Origin: Actinoallomurus sp040655075
GTDB taxonomy: Bacteria > Actinomycetota > Actinomycetes > Streptosporangiales > Streptosporangiaceae
DNA: 64,000 nt
Reading direction: 5' to 3'
Assembly (NCBI RefSeq): GCF_040655075.1
Contig: NZ_JBFAJC010000056.1
Span: 1-64,000 of the forward strand
This document shows positions 51,801-59,642 of this stretch, one piece after another; position 1 is the first letter of the stretch, and the number at the start of each line of letters is the position of its first letter. The translations under genes and the position numbers were made by a program. The notes under the pieces are model-generated. The model was not told where the DNA came from. It was given only the letters and a program-made list of their open reading frames with translations, and did not search any database.

Positions 51801-54245
51801 GGACTGGCCGGGGCCGAGTTCGACGAGCAGCCGGTCGGCGGACGGGTCCAGCGCGGCGAGCCCGTCCGCGAACCGCACCGGCCGCAGCAGGTGCGCGCCC
51901 CAGAACGCCGGGTCCGTGGCCTGCTCGGCGGTGACCCAGGTTCCGGTGACGTTGGAGACGTACGGCACCTCGGGCGGACGGCACGGGACGGTGCCGACGA
52001 GCTCGGTGAAGTCGTCCACGACCGGGGCCATCATCGGCGTGTGGAACGCCTGCGTCGCCGGTAGCCGCCGGAACGCGACGCGCGCGTCCGCGAGCCGCCG
52101 CCCGACCTCGGCGACGTCGGCCGCCGGGCCGCCGACGACGCACAGGTTCGGACCGTTCACGGCGGCGACCCGCACGTCCGGCGGGAGGTACTCCGCGACG
52201 TCCTGCTCGGCCATCGGGACGGCCAGCAGCGCACCGGGAGGAAGCTCGTCGATCAGCTCCGCACGCCGCGCGACCAGGCGCAACGCGTCCGGCAACGTGA
52301 AGACGCCGGCCAGGCACGCCGCGACGTACTCACCGAGGCTGTAGCCGATCAGGGCGTCCGGGCGGATCCCGTGCGCCGCCCAGAGGCGGGCGAGGGCGTA
52401 GCCGGTGACGAACGCGGCCGGCTGCGCGTAACGCGTCCGGTGCAGCGGGTCGGCGGGCTCGGCGGCGCGGCGGCCGAGCATCGCGCGCAGGTCCGTTCGG
52501 TTCGGCGCGGCCTCGCCGGACGCCGGATACAGCAGCTCGCGGAGGTCCCGGCCCAGCAGCGGTTCGAGCAGGTCCACGCACTCGTCCACGACGGCGCGGA
52601 AGACGGGCTGCGTCCGGTAGAGCCCGTGGCCGAGCCCCCGGCGCTGGTCGCCGACGCCGGGGATCAGGAACGCCACCGACGGCCGGGACGAGGCCGGTCC
52701 GCCGGTGCGGACGGCACGCTGGTCCCGCGCGGCGAGCGCCTCGGCAGCCTCGGCGGGGTCGGCCGCGACGACCGTCCGGCGGTGCGGCAGCGCGCGCCGT
52801 CCACGCGCCAGGGTGTGCGCGACGGCGCTCAGGTCGGCGCCGGGATCCGCGGCGAGGTGCGCGGCCAGCCGACCGGTCTGCTCCTCCAACGCCTGCTCGG
52901 TGCGCGCCGACAGGCGCAGCAGCCGGACGCCGGGCGGGCCGGGCGGCGGCGCGGGCGGGGCCTCCTCCAGCACGACGTGCGCCCCGGTGCCGCCCATCCC
53001 GAAGGAGCTGACCCCGGCGCGGCGTGGCCCGTCCCGGTCTGGCCAGTCCCGGGGTTCGCGGACGACCCGGAACGGCCCCGCGGCGAAGTCGATCTCGGCG
53101 TTCGGGCGCTCGTGGTGCAGGCTCGGCGGGATCAGCCCGTGCCGCAGCGCCAGCACCGTCTTGATCAGCCCGGCCACTCCGGCGGCGGCGTGGGTGTGCC
53201 CGATGTTGGTCTTGACCGAGCCGAGCGCGCAGCCGCCGGGGGCCGCCCCGGCGGCCCCGAACACCCGGGTGAGCGCCTCGACCTCGATCGGGTCGCCGAG
53301 CCGCGTCGCGCTGCCGTGCGCCTCGACGTACGCGACGGTGGCCGGATCGACCCCGGCCGCCGCGTACGCGGCGGCGATCACCCGCGCCTGGCCCGCGACG
53401 CCGGGCGCGGTGAACCCGGCCCGGTCGCCGCCGTCGTTGCCGATCGCCGAGCCCCGGATGACGGCGTGCACCTGGTCGCCGTCCGCCAGCGCGTCCGCCA
53501 GCCGCTTCAGTGCCACCATGCCGACGCCGTTGCCCGGAACGGTGCCCTCGGCCCGGTCGTCGAACGCCCGGCAGTGGCCATCGGACGAGAAGATCCCGCC
53601 GGGCCGGAAGAGGTATCCGGTGACCTGCGCGGCGCGCGCCGTCGCGCCGCCCGCGAGCGCGAGGTCGCACTCGCCGCTGAGCAGCGCCTGGCAGGCCAGG
53701 TGGACGGCGACCAGCGACGTCGAGCAGGCGGTCTGCACGGTCAGCGCGGGGCCGGTGAGGTCGAGCCGGTGGGCCAGCCGCGTGGCGACGTAGTCCTTCT
53801 CGTTGGCGATGGCGCGGGCGAACCGCTCGCCGTCGTCGTCGGTCGGCGGCAGCAGCGGCAGGTAGGAGTTGTAGTAGGTCCCGGCGTAGACGCCGACCGG
53901 GCCGCCGACGCGGTCCGGGTCGTAGCCGGCGTCCTCCAGCGTCTCCCAGGCGCACTCCAGCAGGACCCGCTGCTGCGGGTCCATGAGGTCGGCCTCGCGG
54001 GGGCTGATGCCGAAGAACTCGGCGTCGAACCGGTCGGCGTCCGGCAGCACCCCCTGCGCCCGCACGTAGTCCGGGTCGGCGAGGACGCGCTCGGGCACGC
54101 CCGCCCCGGCCAGCTCGGCGTCGGTGAACCGGGTGATCGACTCGATGCCGTCCCGGAGGTTGCGCCAGAACCGGCCGGTGTCGCCCGCACCGGGAAACCG
54201 GCCCGCCATGCCGATGATCGCGATCTCCAGGCCGGTCTCCGTCAA
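48849..54245 (-). CDS. Modular type I PKS, KS-AT-KR-DH-ACP
   Basis: This is a 1798-residue single module. KS about 5-425: Cys174 in VQTACSTSLVA, His in VEAHGSATRLG, and GHTHAAAG. AT about 525-830: PGVGDQ, and the nucleophile Ser in IGYSLGEYVAACLAGV (Tyr instead of the usual His before it), then TQAFHTPMM, closest to malonyl-type domains. A KR structural half is followed by the catalytic KR (about 1125-1340, GGLGGVG, SSTLALTG, Tyr in QADYAAAN). DH at about 1350-1610 has HRMLGDPVVPG and HPSLLDLAAGF. The PCP-like ACP is at about 1710-1785, ending FFELGGHSLLGLEMV. The DH lies after the KR, the reverse of usual modules. With FkbH-set genes directly downstream, the extender may be hydroxymalonyl-ACP. 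Confidence 0.95.
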   Translation of the reverse strand: MTETGLEIAIIGMAGRFPGAGDTGRFWRNLRDGIESITRFTDAELAGAGVPERVLADPDYVRAQGVLPDADRFDAEFFGISPREADLMDPQQRVLLECAWETLEDAGYDPDRVGGPVGVYAGTYYNSYLPLLPPTDDDGERFARAIANEKDYVATRLAHRLDLTGPALTVQTACSTSLVAVHLACQALLSGECDLALAGGATARAAQVTGYLFRPGGIFSSDGHCRAFDDRAEGTVPGNGVGMVALKRLADALADGDQVHAVIRGSAIGNDGGDRAGFTAPGVAGQARVIAAAYAAAGVDPATVAYVEAHGSATRLGDPIEVEALTRVFGAAGAAPGGCALGSVKTNIGHTHAAAGVAGLIKTVLALRHGLIPPSLHHERPNAEIDFAAGPFRVVREPRDWPDRDGPRRAGVSSFGMGGTGAHVVLEEAPPAPPPGPPGVRLLRLSARTEQALEEQTGRLAAHLAADPGADLSAVAHTLARGRRALPHRRTVVAADPAEAAEALAARDQRAVRTGGPASSRPSVAFLIPGVGDQRRGLGHGLYRTQPVFRAVVDECVDLLEPLLGRDLRELLYPASGEAAPNRTDLRAMLGRRAAEPADPLHRTRYAQPAAFVTGYALARLWAAHGIRPDALIGYSLGEYVAACLAGVFTLPDALRLVARRAELIDELPPGALLAVPMAEQDVAEYLPPDVRVAAVNGPNLCVVGGPAADVAEVGRRLADARVAFRRLPATQAFHTPMMAPVVDDFTELVGTVPCRPPEVPYVSNVTGTWVTAEQATDPAFWGAHLLRPVRFADGLAALDPSADRLLVELGPGQSLGSLAAQVSPTAEPAVPSLPGAFDTDPEERHFPSAVGRLWLLGAEPDVPVPEGWTPRRVSLPTYPFQRRRHWAAVSGQPAPAPAPALVRKTDVADFFQVPSWRTLPPQPVGRPSGGEHWLLFVDDAGVGEELAAALADTAASVTTMTRADAGDHAELLTTLRRDGRRPDRIVHLWTVGLGPDADEPDGLDRGFGSLLALGRALGGEPADEPVELTVVTDDLHVVAGTEAGSPLSATVLGVCRVLPLEHPHLRCRSVDVSLSSATPAQAAHRLMAELSEREATAVVALRGRRRFTTGFESVRLEPAGDVPPGRNYLITGGLGGVGLAIARELARVEGAGLALVSRTGLPPRDRWDDQDGETATRVQAVRELERLGARVVVLAADVTEPGHLRRAGELAVAELGPVHAVVHAAGVAGGGLVRFRDPADAARVLAPKVRGGLAVTAMAGHIGADAVVLCSSTLALTGAVGQADYAAANAFLDALAQHAAAKDGKPQVISVDWDAWQDVGMAQRHLAGEAPPVPDHPLLRARLERAEAQAVYDASVSGATAWLVDEHRMLGDPVVPGTGHLELARAAFADLTGADQVELTDFRFATPVVLDRNGERPLRVVFDLSAEPAWVTVVGPRPADGESRWQVHATGRIAPRDDPPPPDRPIDELTGGMRDLGLPEHTDLMSFGGRSRCLRRVWQGDREALAELVLPDPYLDDLDRLHLHPSLLDLAAGFVGTRLAETFRIPISYGRLRLYRPLTRRIFSHHCYTEDDRPENETRTADITLYDEDGRVLAQIDDFVLKRVADLRRTLDDARAGTGPDAAFLEYTPRTTAVPGPLAGHLATGLKPAEGADALRRLLAAGIGPQVAVVAKDLDAVAADIAASALTPGAERAVRRSAPHPRPRIGTPYRPPADPLQEKLAALWQDLLGIDRIGVDDMFFELGGHSLLGLEMVNRIGRDLGLTVPLGALFEARTVAQLADLLHREAAPSAEFETREE

Positions 54246-56131
54246 CGGTCCTCCCCCGCCACCGGGCCGCGCCGGCGCCGCCGGGCCTGGAGGCGCTCCC
54301 GCCCGGCGGCCAGGCGCCGCACGTCGGCGTCGCCCGCCGTGTCCTCCGCGGCGGTCCCGTCCAGATGCTCGGCGAGCGCGCGGACCGTGCTGTACATGAG
54401 CAGCGTCGACTTCGGGACGGCCCGTCCGGTCTCCTCGCGCAGCCGCTCGGCCACGCGGGCGAGCGCTAGCGAGTCGCCGCCGAGCTCGAAGAAGCTGATG
54501 GTCGGATCGACCTCGGGCACGTCCAGGACGGCGACCCAGATGGCGGCGATCCGGCGTTCGGTGTCCCTGACCGGGGACGGCGGTGCGGGCGTGGGCCGCG
54601 CGGCCGTCGTGTAGCGCTCGGTCAGCCGTACCCGCTGCACCTTGCCCGTGGTGTTGCGGGGCAACTCGTCCACGAAGAACACCCGGCTGGGCACCTTGTG
54701 GTCGATCAGCCGCCGCGCGGCGAACGCGCGCACGCTGTGCTCATCCACCTGGATGCCGGGGCGCGGCACGACCGCGACCGCGACGTCCTCGCCCAGCGTC
54801 GGGTGCGGCAGCCCGAACGCCGCGACCTCGGCGAGGCCGGGATGCCCGGTCAGCGCCTGGTCCACCTCGGCGGGCGACACCTTCGAGCCGCCCCGGTTGA
54901 TGATCTCCTTGGCCCGGCCGATGACGAACAGGTAGCCGTCGGCGTCGAGGTAGCCGTAGTCGCCCGTGCGCATCCAGCCGCCGGTGAAGGCGGCCTCGTT
55001 CGCGGCCGGGTCGCCCGCGTACCCGGCGGTCACGTTGCCGCCGCGGATCGCGATCTCCCCCGCGTCGCCCGGCGGCAGCGCGCGGCCGTCCGGGTCCAGG
55101 ATGCCGACCGGCCCGCCCACCGGCACGCCCACCGAACCGACCTTGCGCGGACGCGGCGGAAGCGGGTTGCAGGTGACCAGCGAGGCCGCCTCGGTCAGCC
55201 CGTACCCCTCCACCACCGGGGCGTCGAAGAGCTTTTCCAGCCGGGCGAGGACGCTGTCCGGGAGCGGCGCGGACGCCGAGCGGATGAACCGGAGCGGGAT
55301 GCCCGGCCGTCTGCCGGTATGGTCCGCCTCGTCCAGCAGGGCCGTGTGCATCGCGGGAACGGCCGTGTACCAGGTGGGCCGGAACTCGTCGAGCCAGTCC
55401 ATGAACGCGGTGGCGTCGAAGCCCGGCGGGCACACGATCCCCGCGCCGTGCACGAAGGATGCCAGGAGCGTGCTGGTGAGGCCGTGCGCGTGGAACATCG
55501 GCATGACGTTGAGGCAGCGGTCGTCGGGCGTCAGTTCCAGCGCCCGGCCGGTGTTCCACGCGGCGGTCAGCAGGTTGGCGTGAGTGAGCGGGACCATCCG
55601 GGGACGGGCCGTCGTGCCGGAGGTGAACAGCGTGAGGGCGACGTCCTCGGGCCGGGTCTCCGCGTCGGGGACGGGCTGTCCGACCGGGTCGCCCGCGAGC
55701 GTCCAGACGCCCGCCGGATCCCCGGGGCGGACGGCCATCTCCAGCGTCGGCACGCCGAGCCGCCTGGCCGCGGCCACGGCGTCCCCCTCGTCGCCGGGCG
55801 GGACCACCAGGGCCTTGGCCCGCGTCCCGGCGAGGAAGTGCGTGAACTCCTCCAGCCGGTGCCCCGGGTTGAGCGGCACGCACGAGGCGTGCGTCGCGAC
55901 GCCGAGGAACGCGGTCGCGAGGTCGGGGCCGGACGGCAGCGCGAGGGCCACCGCGTCCCCGGGGCCGATTCCCAGCTCGCGCAGCCGCCGCCCGGTCGCC
56001 GCGACCTGCCCGGCGAGCGCACCGAAGGTCAGGGCGGGCCGTCCCGGCGCGCACAGCGCGATGCCGTCCGGCCGCTCGCGGGTTCGCTCGGTGACCAGAT
56101 CCCGCAGATGGTGTGGTGTGGCTAGCCGCAT
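54242..56131 (-). CDS. Acyl-AMP ligase-ACP didomain protein
   Basis: This is a 629-residue protein. The adenylation part (1-500) has LTLFTSGTTARPRMVPLTHA, the acyl-CoA-ligase motif MPMFHAHGLTSTLLA, EGYGLTEAASLV, GWMRTGDYGYLDADG, and the Lys in NTTGKVQRVRL. No Asp235-like residue is seen, so a plain carboxylic acid is expected. The ACP (about 525-595) has FFELGGDSLALARVAERL. A basic tail ends the protein. Such didomains load starter acids directly. The gene overlaps the PKS by four bases, so this is the likely loading module. Confidence 0.92.
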   Translation of the reverse strand: MRLATPHHLRDLVTERTRERPDGIALCAPGRPALTFGALAGQVAATGRRLRELGIGPGDAVALALPSGPDLATAFLGVATHASCVPLNPGHRLEEFTHFLAGTRAKALVVPPGDEGDAVAAARRLGVPTLEMAVRPGDPAGVWTLAGDPVGQPVPDAETRPEDVALTLFTSGTTARPRMVPLTHANLLTAAWNTGRALELTPDDRCLNVMPMFHAHGLTSTLLASFVHGAGIVCPPGFDATAFMDWLDEFRPTWYTAVPAMHTALLDEADHTGRRPGIPLRFIRSASAPLPDSVLARLEKLFDAPVVEGYGLTEAASLVTCNPLPPRPRKVGSVGVPVGGPVGILDPDGRALPPGDAGEIAIRGGNVTAGYAGDPAANEAAFTGGWMRTGDYGYLDADGYLFVIGRAKEIINRGGSKVSPAEVDQALTGHPGLAEVAAFGLPHPTLGEDVAVAVVPRPGIQVDEHSVRAFAARRLIDHKVPSRVFFVDELPRNTTGKVQRVRLTERYTTAARPTPAPPSPVRDTERRIAAIWVAVLDVPEVDPTISFFELGGDSLALARVAERLREETGRAVPKSTLLMYSTVRALAEHLDGTAAEDTAGDADVRRLAAGRERLQARRRRRGPVAGEDR

Positions 56132-56817
56132 AGCGCCTCCTCCAGGGCATGGCGGCCGGGCGCGGCCCGGCCCGCGAAACGGATGGCCGCGAGCACGCCT
56201 GGGACGAACGCCGACCGGTCGTTGACCCGGTGCCCGACGTCGATCTGCTCGGCCGGGCCCCCCGCGAGCAGCCGGTGCTCGCTGACGGCGTCGCCGAACC
56301 GCAGGGACGAGATCGGCGCGTCGCCCCGGTGCTCGCCCCAGGCCCGCGACAGCGCCAGGGCGGTGGCGCTGGGCGCGTCCACCTTGGCGGCGTGGTGGAT
56401 GTCCACGACGGCCGCGTCCCAGCCGGACGGCAGCGTCCCGGCGAGGTCGGCGACGAACCGCCGGACCAGCGCCAGCGCGAGACTGAAGTTGGCCTCCTGC
56501 ACGACGGCGCGGTGCTCGGCCACCCGCCGCAGCAGCGCGTGGTCCGCGCCGGTCAGGCCGCTGGTGCCGATGACCAGGGCGCAGGGCGTGCGCTCGGCCG
56601 CCGCCAGCAGCCGGGCGGTCGCCGCCCGGTTCGTGAAGTCCACGACCACGGGCGGCCCGCCCGGCACCGCGCGCAGCCGGTCCGCGAGGTCGCGGGCGGT
56701 CCCGTCGCGCAGGTCGAGGTGGGCGGCGAAGTCGAGATCGGCGGCGTCCCGGACGGCGGCCGCGACCAGGCGGGCCATCCTTCCGGCGCGCCCGCAGACC
56801 AGGACGGGCGTACCCAT
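56122..56817 (-). CDS. DapB-like (4-hydroxy-tetrahydrodipicolinate reductase) homologue
   Basis: This is a 231-residue protein: Rossmann VLVCGRAGRMARLVAAAV, VVVDFTNRAATARLL, ALVIGTSGLTG, and the DapB catalytic block DIHHAAKVDAPSATALALS (HH and Lys conserved, last G changed to A). SSLRFGDAVSEHRLLAGG and IDVGHRVNDRSAF follow. DapB reduces a cyclic imine-type intermediate of lysine biosynthesis. Inside this operon it is more likely a pathway-specific reductase acting on a related imine or enamine than the housekeeping enzyme. It overlaps the AMP ligase-ACP gene by 10 bases. Confidence 0.85.
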   Translation of the reverse strand: MGTPVLVCGRAGRMARLVAAAVRDAADLDFAAHLDLRDGTARDLADRLRAVPGGPPVVVDFTNRAATARLLAAAERTPCALVIGTSGLTGADHALLRRVAEHRAVVQEANFSLALALVRRFVADLAGTLPSGWDAAVVDIHHAAKVDAPSATALALSRAWGEHRGDAPISSLRFGDAVSEHRLLAGGPAEQIDVGHRVNDRSAFVPGVLAAIRFAGRAAPGRHALEEALCG

Positions 56818-56818
56818 G

Positions 56819-57787
56819 TCAGCGCCTCCCTTCGAGCAGGCCCATGCGTCGGGCGAGCTCGGCCTCGGCCATGCGGCGTCCGCCGAAGTGGGCGTGCGCG
56901 GCGGCGGGCCACACGTCGGGCCGGGCCAGTCCGAGCTCGGCGGCGAAGTCGGCGGCGATCCGCGCGGTGCGCTGGGTGAGCCGAGTGCACGCAGCCAGCG
57001 CGGCGGCGGCGGACGTGCCGCCGCGGTCCGGGCCGCGCAGCCGCGGACCGAGGCGGGCCAGCTCGGCGAGCAGGCTCAGCTCGATGTCCAGCCGGGACAG
57101 CTCGTGCGCGAGGAACTGCGAGCCACTGAGCGGCGCGGTGTCCCCGGACGGGACGGCCAGCACCCGGCGGAGCCCCGCGACGACCGAGGCGGCATGTGCG
57201 ACCGCGAGGGTGACGTAGCTCCAGGTGTACGCGTCGAGCGCGGCCACCACCGGGGAGCCCGCGTCCCAGGTCACCGGCGGCGAGACGAGCCGGGAGTCGA
57301 TCACGGCCTCCGCCGACTCGGCCCAGCCCCAGCCCTCGCCCGCTCCCCCGCCGCCGACCGACACCGCCGGATGGTCGTGCGAGACCAGGCAGAGCCGGAG
57401 CCCGTCGCCGAACCCGACCTGCACGAGGACCGCCTCCACCGCCGCGTTGCCGTAGCGGTGGCGGCCGTCCAGGACGACCCGGTCGCCGACGCTGCGGGCA
57501 CGCACCGACGGGACCCGTGGCGACAGCTCCATGCCCGGCGTGAACAGGGCGAGCGCGCACGGCGACGCCCCCCGGCGGACGGCGTCCGGCAGCGGATGGT
57601 CGGTCGGGTCGAACAGATCGAGCAGCGGCAGGACCCCGGTGGTGTGCTCCAGGACGGTGGCGGCATCGGGGAACGAGACCTCGTCGTCCGGCGCGAGCAG
57701 CCGGGACAGCACGGCCTCCGGGCATGGACGGCCGTCCGCCAGCAGATCGGCCAGCAGACGGCGGACCGTCCCGGGCTCGGCGCTCAT
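56819..57787 (-). CDS. Divergent acyl-CoA-dehydrogenase-like protein
   Basis: This is a 322-residue protein. The C-terminal half looks like the helical bundle of acyl-CoA dehydrogenases (YTWSYVTLAVAHAASVVAGL, PLSGSQFLAHELSRLDIELS, and an AHAHFGGRRMAEAELARRMG end). The N-terminal third is short and lacks the usual FAD-binding strand motifs. It is about 60-70 residues shorter than the family norm. It may be an inactive partner of the larger dehydrogenase at 59635-60909 or an enzyme with a changed reaction. The overlap with the ACP gene upstream is four bases. Confidence 0.6.
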   Translation of the reverse strand: MSAEPGTVRRLLADLLADGRPCPEAVLSRLLAPDDEVSFPDAATVLEHTTGVLPLLDLFDPTDHPLPDAVRRGASPCALALFTPGMELSPRVPSVRARSVGDRVVLDGRHRYGNAAVEAVLVQVGFGDGLRLCLVSHDHPAVSVGGGGAGEGWGWAESAEAVIDSRLVSPPVTWDAGSPVVAALDAYTWSYVTLAVAHAASVVAGLRRVLAVPSGDTAPLSGSQFLAHELSRLDIELSLLAELARLGPRLRGPDRGGTSAAAALAACTRLTQRTARIAADFAAELGLARPDVWPAAAHAHFGGRRMAEAELARRMGLLEGRR

Positions 57788-58134
57788 GCCGGCGTCCCAT
57801 CGCCGCCGCGCCCGGCCGCGCGGACGAGCCGGACGATCCCGTCCACCGTCGCGAGCGCCTCGGGGTCGCGCTCGGTGTCGAGCTCGACCCCGTACAGTCG
57901 CTCCAGCGCCTCCAGCAGGTTGATGTAGGCGATGGAGTTGACCCCGGCCTCGACCAGCGATCCGCCGGCACCGCGCAGGTCGTCCGCCGACACCACCCGT
58001 CCGGTGGCGATGACCACCAGCGCCTCGACCCGTTCGCGCAGGCCGTCGTCGGCCCGTCCCGGCTCGGCCGTGCCGATCGCACTGGTCACGCCGATCGCGC
58101 CGGTCGCGCCGGTTCGCGTGTCCGCGTCGGTCAT
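57784..58134 (-). CDS. Acyl carrier protein
   Basis: This is a 116-residue protein with a 30-residue flexible Gly/Ala/Thr-rich N-terminus and a carrier domain whose phosphopantetheine Ser is in VEAGVNSIAYINLLEALERL. The ATG at 58134 overlaps the stop of the AMP ligase (ATGA). Being the product of the gene right after the ligase, it is the expected acceptor of that ligase's acyl group and the platform for the flanking dehydrogenases. Confidence 0.9.
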   Translation of the reverse strand: MTDADTRTGATGAIGVTSAIGTAEPGRADDGLRERVEALVVIATGRVVSADDLRGAGGSLVEAGVNSIAYINLLEALERLYGVELDTERDPEALATVDGIVRLVRAAGRGGDGTPA

Positions 58135-59642
58135 CGCATGCTCTCCCGTCCTCGCGTGGGCGTCTGGGTGTCCGGTCCGGCTCCGGCGGAGGCGGCGACG
58201 GTGGCGCGGAGGTCGTTGATGCGGACCTTGCCCGCCGACGAGCGCGGGATCTCGGCGACGAAGCTGACCCGCTGCGGCACCTTGTAGGCAGCCAGACGGC
58301 CGCGACAGCCCGCGAGGATGTCCGCGCGAGCGAGCGGCCGGTCGCCCACCACCGCCATGTGCAGCGTGATCTGGCCGTCGGCGTCGGTGTCGGCGAACAG
58401 CACCGCGTCGCGCACCCCGTCGATCGCCTGGACGACCCGCTCCACCTCGCGCGGGTCGATCTTGCGCCCGGCCAGGTTGATCACCCCCGCGACCCGTCCG
58501 GTGACGAACAGCCGCCCGTCCTCCAGGTGGCCGAGGTCGCCGGTGCGGTAGTAGCCGTCGGCGTCGAGCCGCCCCTCCAGCTCGCCGGGCGCGTTCAGGT
58601 ACCGGCTCGCCATGGACGCGGTGCGCAGCAGGATCTCCGTCCCGCCGTCCGGGCGCCGGCGGGGGCGCAGCGTCACCCCGGGCAGCGGCGTGCCCAGCCC
58701 GCGCCGGTAGCCGGGGTCGCGCTCGAAGGTGCAGGGCCCGGCCTCGGCCACGCCGTAGTAGTCGGCGATCCGCACCCCGAACCGCTCCTCGAACCGGGCG
58801 CGGGTCTCGGCGGGCAGCTCCGCGCCCGCCGAGATCGCCAGGTCGAGCCGGGCCAGCCGGGCGGTCGCCAGGTCGGACGCGGCGAGCGTGCGATACACCA
58901 GCGGGAACGCGACCAGCCGGGTCGCGCCAGAGTCGGCGACCGCCCGCGCGATCCGCGCCGAGGTGGGCGGGCCGGTGTGCAACACCAGCTCCGCGCCGAC
59001 GAGGAAACTCGACAGCAGGGACGTGTTGAACGCCAAGCCGTTGGTGAAGGCCGCCAGGCAGAGGGTGCGGTCGGTCCCGTCCAGCCCGGTGCCCTCGACC
59101 CAGTTGCGGGCCGCGCTGAAGACGGCGGTGCCGGAGAACTCCAGACACTTCGGCACGCCCGTGGTCCCGGACGTGAACCGGCACACCGCCGTGTCCGCAA
59201 GCAGCGCGGGCGGCGCACCGGCCGCCTCGACCGTGACCAGCGCGTGCCCGCCGCCCGCGACCGGCGTCACGGTGCCGGGCAGCGGGAACCGGTCCGCGGT
59301 GCCCGCGTCCACCAGGAAGGCGGTCACGCCGCAGCCGGTCCTGATCGCCTCCAGCTCGTTCTCCCCGAACGCCACGTCCACCAGGAACGGCACCCGTCCG
59401 GTGGCCAGCAGGGCGAGATAGGACAGGACGTAGTCGACGCTGTTGCGGGCGCAGACGGCAACGCGGTCGCGCCGGGGTCCGGTCCCGGCGTCCAGCATGC
59501 GGTCCAGGACGACGGCGAGCCGCGCGGACCGGTCCGCGAGCTCGGCGTAGCTGAGCCGTTCGTCTCCCTGTCTCAGCGCCGTCCGGGACGCGAAGCGCGC
59601 GCAGGCCTCGCGCACGATCGGGTCGAGCTGCCGGTCACGCAT
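58131..59642 (-). CDS. Acyl/aminoacyl-AMP ligase (ANL family)
   Basis: This is a 503-residue adenylating enzyme: VCRFTSGTTGVPKCLEFSG (A3), YYGVAEAGPCTFERD (A5), GYYRTGDLGHLEDGRLF (A7), INLAGRKIDPREVERV (A8) and the C-terminal Lys in SSAGKVRINDL. The substrate pocket region AAFTNGLAFNTSL has neither the Asp of amino-acid domains nor the HN of aryl-acid domains, so the substrate class is open. It overlaps the ACP gene downstream and the acyl-CoA dehydrogenase upstream, forming an activation-oxidation set. Confidence 0.9.
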   Translation of the reverse strand: MRDRQLDPIVREACARFASRTALRQGDERLSYAELADRSARLAVVLDRMLDAGTGPRRDRVAVCARNSVDYVLSYLALLATGRVPFLVDVAFGENELEAIRTGCGVTAFLVDAGTADRFPLPGTVTPVAGGGHALVTVEAAGAPPALLADTAVCRFTSGTTGVPKCLEFSGTAVFSAARNWVEGTGLDGTDRTLCLAAFTNGLAFNTSLLSSFLVGAELVLHTGPPTSARIARAVADSGATRLVAFPLVYRTLAASDLATARLARLDLAISAGAELPAETRARFEERFGVRIADYYGVAEAGPCTFERDPGYRRGLGTPLPGVTLRPRRRPDGGTEILLRTASMASRYLNAPGELEGRLDADGYYRTGDLGHLEDGRLFVTGRVAGVINLAGRKIDPREVERVVQAIDGVRDAVLFADTDADGQITLHMAVVGDRPLARADILAGCRGRLAAYKVPQRVSFVAEIPRSSAGKVRINDLRATVAASAGAGPDTQTPTRGRESMR

